From assembly GCF_004362215.1 (NCBI RefSeq), contig NZ_SNWR01000001.1, forward strand, positions 5,128,001-5,192,000: 64,000 nucleotides of DNA, written 5' to 3'. The notes below the pieces were generated by a model, which saw only the letters and a list, made by a program, of their open reading frames with translations, searched no databases and had not been told where the DNA came from. This document shows positions 26,041 through 33,747 of this stretch, in pieces. Both the position numbers and the translations under genes were made by a program. Position 1 is the stretch's first letter. Every line of letters starts with the position of its first letter. Source of the DNA: Paractinoplanes brasiliensis (lineage in GTDB: Bacteria > Actinomycetota > Actinomycetes > Mycobacteriales > Micromonosporaceae).

Positions 26041-26054
26041 CCGGGGTACCCCGG
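26041..26054. promoter_or_regulatory. Perfect 14-base palindrome upstream of the tRNA cluster
   Basis: CCGGGGTACCCCGG is fully self-complementary with no spacer. It sits just before the -35 box of the tRNA promoter candidate. It may be a protein-binding site or the end of a transcript; no family can be named. Confidence 0.3.
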
Positions 26055-26055
26055 T

Positions 26056-26085
26056 TTGGCAAGGCCCCAGGTGACCCGCTAATGT
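26056..26085 (+). promoter_or_regulatory. Promoter candidate for the tRNA cluster
   Basis: TTGGCA (26056-26061), an 18-base spacer and TAATGT (26080-26085) lie 36 bases before tRNA-Gly. Both boxes are near the housekeeping consensus and the spacing to the first tRNA is right. Confidence 0.6.
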
Positions 26086-26121
26086 TTCTTCCGTCGCCAG
26101 GGCAGCCGCCCAGACCGACAC

Positions 26122-26194
26122 GCGGACGTAGCGCAGCTGGTAGCGCATCACCTTGCCAAGGTGAGGGTCGCGGGTTCGAATCCCGTCGTCCGCT
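26122..26194 (+). tRNA. tRNA-Gly (GCC)
   Basis: A 73-base cloverleaf. The acceptor stem GCGGACG pairs with CGTCCGC, the anticodon stem TCACC/GGTGA encloses loop TTGCCAA with anticodon GCC, and the T-loop contains GGTTCGAATCC. No CCA is encoded. It is first in a Gly-Cys-Val cluster that is common in actinobacteria. Confidence 0.97.
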
Positions 26195-26228
26195 CGGAGA
26201 GGCCTTCACAGTCGTGCTGGGCCGGCTC

Positions 26229-26299
26229 GGTGGAGTGGCCGAGAGGCGAGGCAACGGCCTGCAAAGCCGTCTACACGGGTTCAAATCCCGTCTCCACCT
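26229..26299 (+). tRNA. tRNA-Cys (GCA)
   Basis: A 71-base cloverleaf. The acceptor stem GGTGGAG pairs with CTCCACC, the anticodon stem ACGGC/GCCGT encloses loop CTGCAAA with anticodon GCA, and the T-loop has GGTTCAAATCC. It is 34 bases after tRNA-Gly. Confidence 0.97.
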
Positions 26300-26320
26300 C
26301 GGCAGTATGCTGTACCCAAA

Positions 26321-26392
26321 GGGCGATTGGCGCAGCGGGAGCGCGCTTCCTTGACACGGAAGAGGTCACTGGTTCGATCCCAGTATCGCCCA
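26321..26392 (+). tRNA. tRNA-Val (GAC)
   Basis: A 72-base cloverleaf. The acceptor stem GGGCGAT pairs with ATCGCCC, the anticodon stem CTTCC/GGAAG encloses loop TTGACAC with anticodon GAC, and the T-loop has GGTTCGATCC. The encoded end reads ACA rather than CCA. It is the last tRNA of the cluster. Confidence 0.97.
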
Positions 26393-26400
26393 CAAGTCCC

Positions 26401-26473
26401 CGAGGCCCCCCTGTCCGCGAACGCGCGGACAGGGGGGCCTCGTCATGCTGGCTCAGGGGGCCGAGCCCCCTGA
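26401..26473 (+). terminator. Double hairpin terminator after the tRNA cluster
   Basis: A perfect 19-base-pair stem (26401-26419 with 26424-26442, loop AACG) starts nine bases after tRNA-Val. A second hairpin, TCAGGGGG/CCCCCTGA (26453-26460 with 26466-26473), follows at once. Two stacked stems suit a highly expressed tRNA operon. Confidence 0.85.
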
Positions 26474-26905
26474 AACCCCGCGGGGCGGGCTGCGCGAAGC
26501 GCGACTGGGATTGGCCGGCGGCACATGAAGGCGTCGCGCGGCGGCAGTCTTCCGCCGTGTCGAGTCGCTCGGCCGGCTGTGGCCGAGGCCGGGTCGCGCG
26601 AGGCATTGCCGCGAGCTGTCCGTCTGCCGGGCCCGAACTTCGGGGTTCCACCTGTCGCAGCAGATGCTGGCCACGGTCGCCGCCAAGCGGCAGATCCCCG
26701 ACCCCGAACTCGTCGCCGAGGCGCGCTCCCGCAAGAGCTGGTAGATCCAGCGAAGCGGCACCGGCCCGCCGCTCATGCCCGCGACGCCTGCCGAGCGCTG
26801 CCCGGCAGGCCTCGTGCCGCTCAGACGCGCGATGAGCTTGGCGAATATGGTCGAGCAGCCGGCCTTGCCCGGCTTCGAAGTCGATCTGTCCGTAGGGTGC
26901 CATCT
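26474..26905. other. Gap with a possible gene remnant
   Basis: No convincing complete gene is seen between the tRNA terminators and the VOC gene. On the plus strand, 26643-26744 reads GFHLSQQMLATVAAKRQIPD and continues as a plausible protein C-terminus ending at a TAG. Upstream in that frame the sequence does not look like protein. It may be the 3' scrap of a lost gene beside the tRNA cluster. Direct repeats of a tRNA 3' end were not seen. Confidence 0.3.
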
Positions 26906-27277
26906 GTGACTGATTCCCGCGCGGTCAGGCTGGTGGCCGTTTCCCTGGACTGTCCTGACCCACAGCGGCTCGCCGACTTCTACCGGGGCCTGCTCGGAGG
27001 TCGCCGGCTCTGGGCGAAGGAGTCCAGCGTCGGCATCGAGGTGAGCGGGATGGTGCTGGTAGCGCAACGGGTCGCAGGTTATGTCCCCCCGGTTTGGCCG
27101 GGAACTGCGATCGTGCACCTCGACTTCACCGCCGACGATCTCGGGATGGCTGAGGAGCGGGCGGTGGCGCTCGGGGCCACGCTGCCCGAGCAGCCCGACC
27201 CGCGCTGGCGGGTACTGCTCGATCCGGCCGGCCATCCGTTCTGCCTGACCCCGTTCACGCCGAACTCGGTAGCCTGA
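26906..27277 (+). CDS. VOC-family (glyoxalase-like) protein
   Basis: A 123-residue single-domain protein of the vicinal oxygen chelate superfamily, type 'glyoxalase-like'. Its beta-alpha-beta-beta-beta modules are recognisable from LVAVSLDCPDPQRLADFYRG at the N-terminus and RWRVLLDPAGHPFCLTPF at the C-terminus. Related proteins are dioxygenases, isomerases or drug-binding proteins; the exact role cannot be read. GTG 26906 is the natural start for the fold, although no strong ribosome-binding site is seen. It is convergent with the arsR-like gene (130-base gap). Confidence 0.8.
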   Translation: MTDSRAVRLVAVSLDCPDPQRLADFYRGLLGGRRLWAKESSVGIEVSGMVLVAQRVAGYVPPVWPGTAIVHLDFTADDLGMAEERAVALGATLPEQPDPRWRVLLDPAGHPFCLTPFTPNSVA

Positions 27278-27407
27278 CCGACGCTTCGCAGCCGACCACA
27301 TGCCCTTGACCGAGCCTGCAGACCAGGGCACGCTCCGCGGCGACGGGAACGCGGTTGACCTTGATGAAGCGAGCCTTGCGCTGGCCCGGCGGCAGTTGGG
27401 GACCAAA

Positions 27408-27770
27408 TCAGTCGTCGATGTCGAGCAGGGCTGACAGCCTGCGCATGAGCGCGGGCTGGGGGCGGTAGTAGACCCAGCTGGCTCTGCGTTCGGCGGTGAC
27501 CAGCCCGGACTCCTTCAGCACCCTCAGGTGGTGCGAGATCGTCGGGCCGGAGATTTCGAACGCCGGCGTCAGGTCGCAGACGCAGATCTCACCGCCGGGC
27601 GCGGACGCGATCATTGACATCAGCTGCAGGCGGATCGGGTCGCCGAGGGCCTTGAACGCCTGGGCCAGCGAACCGGCTGCCTCGGGCGGGATCCGGCTCT
27701 GGGCCATCGGTGCGCAGCAACCGTCCGCGTTCACGTCTACTACGGCGATCGGCTGACCTGATTTTGACAT
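27408..27770 (-). CDS. arsR: ArsR-family metalloid-responsive repressor
   Basis: A 120-residue winged-helix repressor (GDPIRLQLMSMI, then ISGPTISHHLRVLKESGLV). It holds two arsenic-type cysteine sets. One is the Cys63-x-Cys65 motif ICVCDL in the recognition-helix region, as in E. coli ArsR. The other is a Cys18-Cys19 pair (DGCCAP) near the N-terminus, as in the Corynebacterium type. Start ATG 27770 is preferred over an upstream frame from 27821. It is divergent from a flavoprotein and MFS exporter, with a perfect inverted repeat in between. It probably derepresses that operon on As(III) or Sb(III). Confidence 0.88.
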   Translation of the reverse strand: MSKSGQPIAVVDVNADGCCAPMAQSRIPPEAAGSLAQAFKALGDPIRLQLMSMIASAPGGEICVCDLTPAFEISGPTISHHLRVLKESGLVTAERRASWVYYRPQPALMRRLSALLDIDD

Positions 27771-27787
27771 GCTTCGAGGTTGACAGG

Positions 27788-27820
27788 TGTCGAAACCGCG
27801 TGCAAGTGTCGGTTTCGACA
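27788..27820. promoter_or_regulatory. Perfect 11-base inverted repeat, ArsR operator candidate
   Basis: TGTCGAAACCG (27788-27798) and CGGTTTCGACA (27810-27820) are exact complements with an 11-base spacer, centred between arsR and the divergent flavoprotein gene. A second, shorter repeat TTCGA...TCGAA lies at 27830-27845. Both are likely binding sites of the ArsR protein. Confidence 0.6.
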
Positions 27821-27921
27821 AACGTCAAGTTCGATGAATGTCGAATCCGGCTCGTGCCGCCGCCGGTGCGACGTCGTCTTCATCAGATGCTGCGGCACAC
27901 CATCGACTAGGAGTTGCTCGC

Positions 27922-29325
27922 ATGACCGAGCTCGGCACTTTGCCCATCGCTGTCATCGGCGCCGGACCCGTCGGCCTGGCCACCGCCGCTCACCTGGCCG
28001 AACGTGGCCTGCCGTTCGTGGTCCTCGAATCCGGCGAGCAGCCGGCCGCGGCCGTACGTTCCTGGGGTCACGTCCGGCTGTTCTCGCCCTGGCGTTACAA
28101 CATCGACGCCGCCGCGGCCCGCCTGCTCGCCGACGCCGGATGGGTGCGTCCCGACAATGACAAGCTGCCGACCGGCGAGCAGTTGGCCGCTGACTACCTG
28201 CAGCCGTTGGCCGACCTGCCCGCGCTCAAGCCGCACGTCCGCTACCGCGCGCGGGTCGCCGCCATCACCCGGCTGGGCCTCGATCGGCTGCGCAGCACCG
28301 GCCGCGAGGAGACCCCGTTCCTGATCCGCCTGGCCGACGGCGAAGACGTCCTGGCCCGCGCGGTCGTCGACGCCTCCGGCACCTGGAGCACCCCGAACGT
28401 GCTGGGGGCCTCCGGGATCCCCGCCCACGGCGAAGCCGAAGCCGCGGCGTACGTGGAAACCGCTCTTCCCGACGTGCTCGGACGGGACCGGGAGCGTTTC
28501 GAGGGCCGCCGGATTCTGGTCGTCGGGTCCGGGCATTCCGCGGCCAACACGTTGCTGTTGCTGGCCGGCCTGCCCGGCACCGCCGTGACATGGGCGATCC
28601 GCGCCACGTCGCCGGCCCGTACGTACGGCGGCGAATCCGCTGACGCGCTGCCCGCCCGCGGCGCCCTGGGGTCCCGGCTGCGCGAGCACGTCGAGTCCGG
28701 CGCGATCGCCCTGCTCACCGGGTTCAACGTCCAGAAACTGACCGCCAACGGCGACAGCGTCGAGGTGTCCGACGGCGCCCGCGCGATCACCGTCGACCGG
28801 ATAGTGTCAGCCACCGGCTTCCGCCCCGACCACACCGTCGCCGCGGAACTGCGTCTCGACCTCGACCCGATCATGGGCTCTACCCGTGCCCTCGCGCCGC
28901 TGATCGACCCGAACCAGCACTCCTGCGGCACCGTTCCGCCGCACGGGGTCGACGAGCTCACCCACCCGGAGGCCGGCTACTACGCGATCGGTTCCAAGTC
29001 GTACGGGCGCGCGCCGACGTTCCTGATGGCCACCGGCTACGAGCAGGCCCGTTCGGTGGTGGCGGCGCTGGCCGGCGACTGGGCGGCCGCCCGGGACGTA
29101 CAGCTCGACCTGCCCGAGACGGGGGTCTGCTCGAGCAACGTGCCGCTGGACGCCGACACCATCGAAGCCGAGGAGGGCGGCTGCTGCGGCACTCCGGCAG
29201 CCGTGACCGAGCCGGCCGGACGAGGACTGGCGACCGGCATCGAGGGCGGGCTGCTCCGTGCCCCACTCGCCGTGATCGGTGCGCCGGCCAAGTCCGGCGA
29301 GCGGGCCGGTGGCTGCTGCGGCTGA
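27922..29325 (+). CDS. ArsO-like flavin monooxygenase with C-terminal cysteine pairs
   Basis: A 467-residue FAD/NAD(P)H flavoprotein. It has the FAD motif VIGAGPVGLATAAHL near the N-terminus, a second dinucleotide motif VVGSGHSAANT, and SATGFRPD. It matches the flavin-dependent monooxygenases (ArsO-like) found in ars operons. Its last 50 residues add two adjacent-cysteine motifs, GGCCG at Cys421-422 and again at Cys465-466, spaced by a flexible linker. Such pairs can bind trivalent arsenic. The ATG at 27922 follows GAGTTG and starts the FAD fold. It is divergent from arsR and followed one base later by an MFS gene. The reaction is not established; oxidation of an arsenical is an inference. 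Confidence 0.82.
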   Translation: MTELGTLPIAVIGAGPVGLATAAHLAERGLPFVVLESGEQPAAAVRSWGHVRLFSPWRYNIDAAAARLLADAGWVRPDNDKLPTGEQLAADYLQPLADLPALKPHVRYRARVAAITRLGLDRLRSTGREETPFLIRLADGEDVLARAVVDASGTWSTPNVLGASGIPAHGEAEAAAYVETALPDVLGRDRERFEGRRILVVGSGHSAANTLLLLAGLPGTAVTWAIRATSPARTYGGESADALPARGALGSRLREHVESGAIALLTGFNVQKLTANGDSVEVSDGARAITVDRIVSATGFRPDHTVAAELRLDLDPIMGSTRALAPLIDPNQHSCGTVPPHGVDELTHPEAGYYAIGSKSYGRAPTFLMATGYEQARSVVAALAGDWAAARDVQLDLPETGVCSSNVPLDADTIEAEEGGCCGTPAAVTEPAGRGLATGIEGGLLRAPLAVIGAPAKSGERAGGCCG

Positions 29326-29326
29326 C

Positions 29327-30562
29327 GTGACGTCCAGCAGCACGGTGGCCGCCGACCGGAATGGCGGCGGCCACCGGAGCCGTGCCGGTGCGATCGTCGC
29401 CGCCCTGGCGGTCACCCAGACAGTCGGCTACGGCACCCTCTACTACGCCTTCGCCGTCCTCCTCGTCCCCCTCGCCACCGAACTGGACGCCTCCACCACC
29501 GCGGTCACCGGCAGCTTCACCGCCAACGTCCTCGCCTCCGCTGCCGTGGCCATCCCCGTCGGCCGCCTGCTCGACCGGCACGGCGGCCGCGCGCTCATGA
29601 CCGCCGGATCCGTCGGCGGCGCCGTACTGCTGATCGTCTGGTCCCAGGTGGACAGCCTGTGGCAGCTCTACGCCGTGCAGATCGGTATCGGCCTCGCGTC
29701 GGCAGCCTGTTTGTACGAAGCGGCCTTCGCCGTCATCATCGCCTGGCACAGCGCCCGGCGACGCTCCTCGGCGCTGCTTGCCCTGACCGTGGTCGCCGGG
29801 TTCGCCAGCACGATCTTCATGCCGCTGACCGGCTGGCTCATCGAGCAACACGGCTGGCGGAGCACACTGCTGATCCTCGCCGCCATCCAGGCCGTCCTCA
29901 CGGTCCCGCTGCACGCGATGGTCGTTCGGCCCGCTCCGTCCGTACCCCGAACACCTCCCGAAGCCGAAGACGACCAGCCCGTACGGCTGAAGGCGGTTCT
30001 CACCGATCGCGGCTTCTGGCTTCTCGGCGTCAGCTTCACCGCCCACACCGCAGCTGTCGCCGCCGTCGGCGTTCTCCTTGTCGCCGCGCTCATCGCCTGG
30101 GGTCACTCAGCCGCGTTCGCCGCCACCACCGCCGGCCTGTTCGGCGTCCTGTCAGTGGCCGGTCGACTGGTCTCCACCGGCCTGCAACGCCGATTTCGCA
30201 CCACCAGGGTGGTCGCCACCATCTTCATCCTGCAAGGCACAGGCGCAGCCGCGCTCGCGTGGTTCGGGCGGGACGCGACCGCCGCGATCATCGCGATCAT
30301 CGGTTTCGGGCTCGGCTTCGGGGTGGGCAGCATCGCCAAGCCGTTCCTGCTCGCCGAGCGTTACGACACCCGACGCTATGCCACGATCGCCGGGATCCTT
30401 GTCGTCCCGACGACCGTCGCCAAGGCCGTGGCCCCTCTGGCCGCCGCGGCCCTGCACACGGCAACCGGTGGCTACACGAGCGTCTTCCTCACGACCACGG
30501 CGGTCTGCGTGATCGCCGCCGCGGCTCTCCTCGGCATACCCGCCACACGTCCCGGACACTGA
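29327..30562 (+). CDS. MFS transporter of the ars-type operon
   Basis: A 411-residue major facilitator with about 12 transmembrane helices; the first begins near AIVAALAVTQTVGYGTLYYA. The motif between helices 2 and 3 (GRLLDRHGGRALM) is typical of MFS. The GTG at 29327, one base after the flavoprotein stop, is the likely start; a GTG at 29279 would overlap that gene. Being co-transcribed with the flavoprotein under ArsR, it probably exports an arsenic species or an arsenic-containing metabolite. It is not ArsB or Acr3, and I cannot assign it to ArsJ or ArsK. Confidence 0.83.
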   Translation: MTSSSTVAADRNGGGHRSRAGAIVAALAVTQTVGYGTLYYAFAVLLVPLATELDASTTAVTGSFTANVLASAAVAIPVGRLLDRHGGRALMTAGSVGGAVLLIVWSQVDSLWQLYAVQIGIGLASAACLYEAAFAVIIAWHSARRRSSALLALTVVAGFASTIFMPLTGWLIEQHGWRSTLLILAAIQAVLTVPLHAMVVRPAPSVPRTPPEAEDDQPVRLKAVLTDRGFWLLGVSFTAHTAAVAAVGVLLVAALIAWGHSAAFAATTAGLFGVLSVAGRLVSTGLQRRFRTTRVVATIFILQGTGAAALAWFGRDATAAIIAIIGFGLGFGVGSIAKPFLLAERYDTRRYATIAGILVVPTTVAKAVAPLAAAALHTATGGYTSVFLTTTAVCVIAAAALLGIPATRPGH

Positions 30563-30733
30563 GATCAGGATGTCGGGTATGGGTGCCGCCGGGCCGGGAT
30601 CAGCCGGCGACCGGCTCCGGGTGGAAGTGGACCTTGCCGTTACCGCTCGTTTCGCCTGCTCGATGGAGGCCCGCATCCGGGCGCCCAAGGGATTGGTGGT
30701 CTGGTCTGCCCCGCCCGTTCCTGACCTCGGGTA

Positions 30734-30762
30734 TTGACGAAGATCGGTGCGGAAAACATACT
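30734..30762 (+). promoter_or_regulatory. Sigma-70-type promoter candidate for the PLD-like gene
   Basis: TTGACG (30734-30739), a 17-base spacer and CATACT (30757-30762) lie 38 bases before the start codon of the secreted PLD-like protein. Spacing is ideal and both boxes match well. Confidence 0.5.
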
Positions 30763-30799
30763 CCGGGGGCCACATGGGCACATCACGGGGAGGCACTAC

Positions 30800-32050
30800 A
30801 TGCGGCGTCACTTCACCCTGCGCAGAACCAGCGCTGTCCTGCTGCTGGCCGGGCTCGCCCTGGCCGTCCCGAACGCGGCCGCGGCCGCCGACGAGGACCC
30901 GCCGGTGCAGGCCTCTGTCGCCTCGGCACGGGCGACGATCGCCGGTTATCCGGTCTGGGCCCACTTCAACGATCCACGGACGGCCGGCGGCGACGACAAC
31001 ACCATTCATCTCGAGCTGGAACGGCTCATCAACAACGCGCCGACGGGCTCCACGATCCGCGGCACCATCCATTCGCTGAGCATCGACTCGGTTGCCAAGG
31101 CGTTGACCAACGCCGAGAACAACCGTCAGGTCAATGTCTACATCGTCATTGACGGCAAGAACCTCGACTCCACCGACAGCGGCGTGGCCGAGCTGAAGAA
31201 GTTGAAGAACCACAAATTCTGCACGTACGGCTCGGGGCGGGCCTGCATCAGCACCAGCGCTGACGGTGACATGCACACCAAGATGTTCACCTTCACCGCC
31301 ACCAAGGACCCGAGCGGCGTCGACCGCACCAACGTCTCGTGGTTCGGCTCGGCCAACCTGACCTATCAGACCGGGCCGAGGTCGTTCAACAACACCATCA
31401 CCGTGTACGGCGATGCCGCGCTGATGAACGGCCTGAACGCCAACTTCAACGACATGTACAACCGGCGCCACTATTCCGGGAACGACTACTACGACGCCGA
31501 TTCCGGGCGCGGCTACTACCAGGCGGCCGCGGCCGACGCGTACGCCTCGCCGGAGGCCGACGGCCAGACCGACACGATCAACACGCGGCTCAACGACGCC
31601 ACCCCGGACGCGGACTGCCGGCTGCGGATCGGCATGTCGTTCGTCACCGCGGGCCGGCCCCGCATCACCAGCCTGGTCAAGCGGTTCGCGAATGCCGGCT
31701 GCAAGGTCTGGATCGTCGTGGGCTCCACCGACGCCAAAGAGATCAACATGACGAAGAGCGTCTACACCGAGCTCCTCGACGCGGGCGTGAAGATCCGCCG
31801 GATGGACATGGTGCACGACAAGTTCTTCGCCCTGTACGCCAAGTTCGGCTCGGCCTACCAGTACCGCGTCTACACCGGCTCGCAGAACTGGAGCCAGGAC
31901 GCGCTCAGCGAGAACGAGGAGATCTTCGTCAAGATGGCGCCCGAGTCGGGCTCCACGCACCCGCTGTACGACGGTTTCTACGCGCACTTCAACGACGCCT
32001 ACAACTACGGCGTCACGTGCACCACGTCGAACTACCCGTGTAAGAGCTGA
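30800..32050 (+). CDS. Secreted phospholipase-D-like protein
   Basis: A 416-residue exported protein with a Sec signal peptide (RRTSAVLLLAGLALAVPNAA) and two PLD-type half-sites. Each keeps HxK and a later GSxN (MHTKMF with WFGSANLT; VHDKFF with YTGSQNWS). The Asp of the classic HKD motif is not present at the usual spacing in either half. It may still hydrolyse phosphodiesters, as several PLD-superfamily members vary here. GGGGAGG before the ATG 30800 is a strong ribosome-binding site. A perfect hairpin terminator follows the stop. Confidence 0.85.
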   Translation: MRRHFTLRRTSAVLLLAGLALAVPNAAAAADEDPPVQASVASARATIAGYPVWAHFNDPRTAGGDDNTIHLELERLINNAPTGSTIRGTIHSLSIDSVAKALTNAENNRQVNVYIVIDGKNLDSTDSGVAELKKLKNHKFCTYGSGRACISTSADGDMHTKMFTFTATKDPSGVDRTNVSWFGSANLTYQTGPRSFNNTITVYGDAALMNGLNANFNDMYNRRHYSGNDYYDADSGRGYYQAAAADAYASPEADGQTDTINTRLNDATPDADCRLRIGMSFVTAGRPRITSLVKRFANAGCKVWIVVGSTDAKEINMTKSVYTELLDAGVKIRRMDMVHDKFFALYAKFGSAYQYRVYTGSQNWSQDALSENEEIFVKMAPESGSTHPLYDGFYAHFNDAYNYGVTCTTSNYPCKS

Positions 32051-32051
32051 C

Positions 32052-32099
32052 ATCGTCCGCCGGGGCCGTTTCCTCCTTTTCCCGGCCCCGGCGGACGAT
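32052..32099 (+). terminator. Strong hairpin after the PLD-like gene
   Basis: Exact 17-base-pair stem: 32052-32068 pairs with 32083-32099, with a pyrimidine-rich 14-base loop (TTTCCTCCTTTTCC). It begins right after the stop codon at 32050 and separates this gene from the lamin-tail gene. Confidence 0.85.
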
Positions 32100-32193
32100 C
32101 CACAAAGGCAACACCGGCGTCCGTTCGAACGAAGGCTTCCGGCCGCGCTGTTCGCTACAAATGGTCGACCTCACCGATCGGAAAAGGACCTCC

Positions 32194-32637
32194 ATGCGAA
32201 AGCTCTTCGTTTCCCTGGCCGTCACGGCCACAGTGTTCGGAATCGGCGCGGCCCCGGCCGAGGCCGCGACGAAGCCGGTGCTTTTCACCTACGTCTACGT
32301 CGACTCGCCGGGCAAGGACGACCGGAGCGCCGCGAGCCTCAACAAGGAGTACTTCCGGATCACCAACCAGCTCAACCGCCCGGTCGGCCTCAAGGACTGG
32401 TCGGTCAAGGACGCCGCGGGCAAGGTGTTCCGGTTCGGCAACGTCACGCTGCCGAAGAAGGGCTCGTTCATCGTGCACACCGGCAAGGGCACGCAGGGCA
32501 AGCCGGCCGGCCACTTCTACTGGGGCTCGGGCAACTACATCTGGAACAACACCGGCGACACCGCCACGCTGCGCAGCCCGTCGGGCGCGACGATGGACAC
32601 CTGCAAGTGGAAGAAGGTCGTCACCACCAAGTGCTGA
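32194..32637 (+). CDS. Secreted lamin-tail-domain protein
   Basis: A 147-residue exported protein: signal peptide (MRKLFVSLAVTATVFGIGAA, cut after AEA), then one lamin-tail domain recognisable from EYFRITNQLNRPVGLKDWSV, the PKKGSFIVHTGKG strand and WNNTGDTATLRSPSG. Lamin-tail domains are immunoglobulin-like beta folds often found on secreted nucleases and surface proteins; here the domain stands alone. AAAAGGA before ATG 32194 fixes the start. It ends eight bases from the convergent LLM oxidoreductase. It may partner with the PLD-like protein just upstream, but that is only proximity. Confidence 0.85.
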   Translation: MRKLFVSLAVTATVFGIGAAPAEAATKPVLFTYVYVDSPGKDDRSAASLNKEYFRITNQLNRPVGLKDWSVKDAAGKVFRFGNVTLPKKGSFIVHTGKGTQGKPAGHFYWGSGNYIWNNTGDTATLRSPSGATMDTCKWKKVVTTKC

Positions 32638-32644
32638 CGGGACG

Positions 32645-33634
32645 TCATCGCAGGCCGCCGAGGAGCGCGGCCAGCGCGGCGTCCGAGGCGTCCAGGGCAG
32701 CGCGGTCGTACGTGCTGCCCGCGGCGACCAGCTCGGCTGCCCCCGTACGGTCGAACAGCTCGGCCAGGCGGCTCTCGACCTGGGCCGGCGTGCCCGCGAT
32801 CGCCGCCGCGACGGTCTGCTCGACGTACTGCTGCTGACGTGCCGTCTTGGCAGCTTTCCGCGCGACGTCCACCGGTTCCAGTGGCGGGAAGACCCCGGTC
32901 GTACGGCTTTGGGCCATCGCCCACGCCTCGGGGAGCAGCAGCTCGGCGGCCTCCTCGGCGGTGCCGGCGACCAGCACGTCGAGGCTGATCGACACCCGCG
33001 GCTCGGGCTGCTGAACCGACGGCCGGAAAGCCTGCCGATAGCCGGCCAGCGCCTCCAGCCCGGGGGCCGGATCACCGCCGACACCCAGGATCGGCCCGCC
33101 GACGATCACCGGCAGCCCGAGTTCCGCCGCGACCCGCAGCCCGCTGCCGGTGGCGAGCACGTGCAACGGCACCGCACCCTCCGGCCGTGGATGCAGACCG
33201 ACCTCCGAGGTGCCGTCGAGGAAACCCCGCAACTCGACGAGGTCGGCGGTGAAATCCCGGTCGACCTGACGTAACGCGCGGCGTACCGGCGGGGTGAACC
33301 CGGGCGATCGGCCCAGGCCCAGGTCGACCCGGCCGGGCGCGAAGGCCGACAGGGTGGCGAACTGCTCCGCCACCACCAGCGGCTGGTGGTGCGGCAACAT
33401 CACCCCGGCCGACCCGATCCGCACGGTGGACGTCGCCCCGGCAACAGCGGTCAGAAGCACTGCCGGGGCGGCGCCGGCAATCCCGGGGACGCCGTGGTGC
33501 TCGGCTACCCAAAATCGGTCATACCCCAGCTGCTCGGCCCTCGCCGCGCGGGCGACCGAGCCGCGGAGCGCTTCCGGCTCGGGTTCACCGGCCCGGGTCC
33601 GCGACCGGTCCAGCAGCGACACGCGGTTGATCAC
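32645..33634 (-). CDS. LLM-class flavin-dependent oxidoreductase
   Basis: A 329-residue luciferase-like TIM-barrel flavoprotein. Visible hallmarks are YDRFWVAEHHGVPGIAGAAP, the strand VRIGSAGVMLPHHQPLVVAEQ and FAPGRVDLGLGRSPGF. These proteins use reduced FMN or F420 to oxidise diverse small molecules; the substrate and cofactor cannot be decided here. It starts at GTG 33634 or possibly GTG 33622. It is divergent from the sigma-factor gene and convergent with the lamin-tail gene, so it is transcribed alone. Confidence 0.88.
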   Translation of the reverse strand: MINRVSLLDRSRTRAGEPEPEALRGSVARAARAEQLGYDRFWVAEHHGVPGIAGAAPAVLLTAVAGATSTVRIGSAGVMLPHHQPLVVAEQFATLSAFAPGRVDLGLGRSPGFTPPVRRALRQVDRDFTADLVELRGFLDGTSEVGLHPRPEGAVPLHVLATGSGLRVAAELGLPVIVGGPILGVGGDPAPGLEALAGYRQAFRPSVQQPEPRVSISLDVLVAGTAEEAAELLLPEAWAMAQSRTTGVFPPLEPVDVARKAAKTARQQQYVEQTVAAAIAGTPAQVESRLAELFDRTGAAELVAAGSTYDRAALDASDAALAALLGGLR

Positions 33635-33747
33635 CCTCAGTACAGCGTCGCCCTGCTGGGGCTTGTTCCCGGGACTACTTTTGAGGCTCGTGCAACTTTT
33701 GGGACCGGTGGCGCCGTTCTACCTCCGCCATAAAGGAGGCAGTCGAC

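Noticed and set aside
26122..26392. Integrated mobile element at the tRNA cluster
   Set aside because: No integrase, and no repeat of a tRNA 3' end was found in the following DNA.
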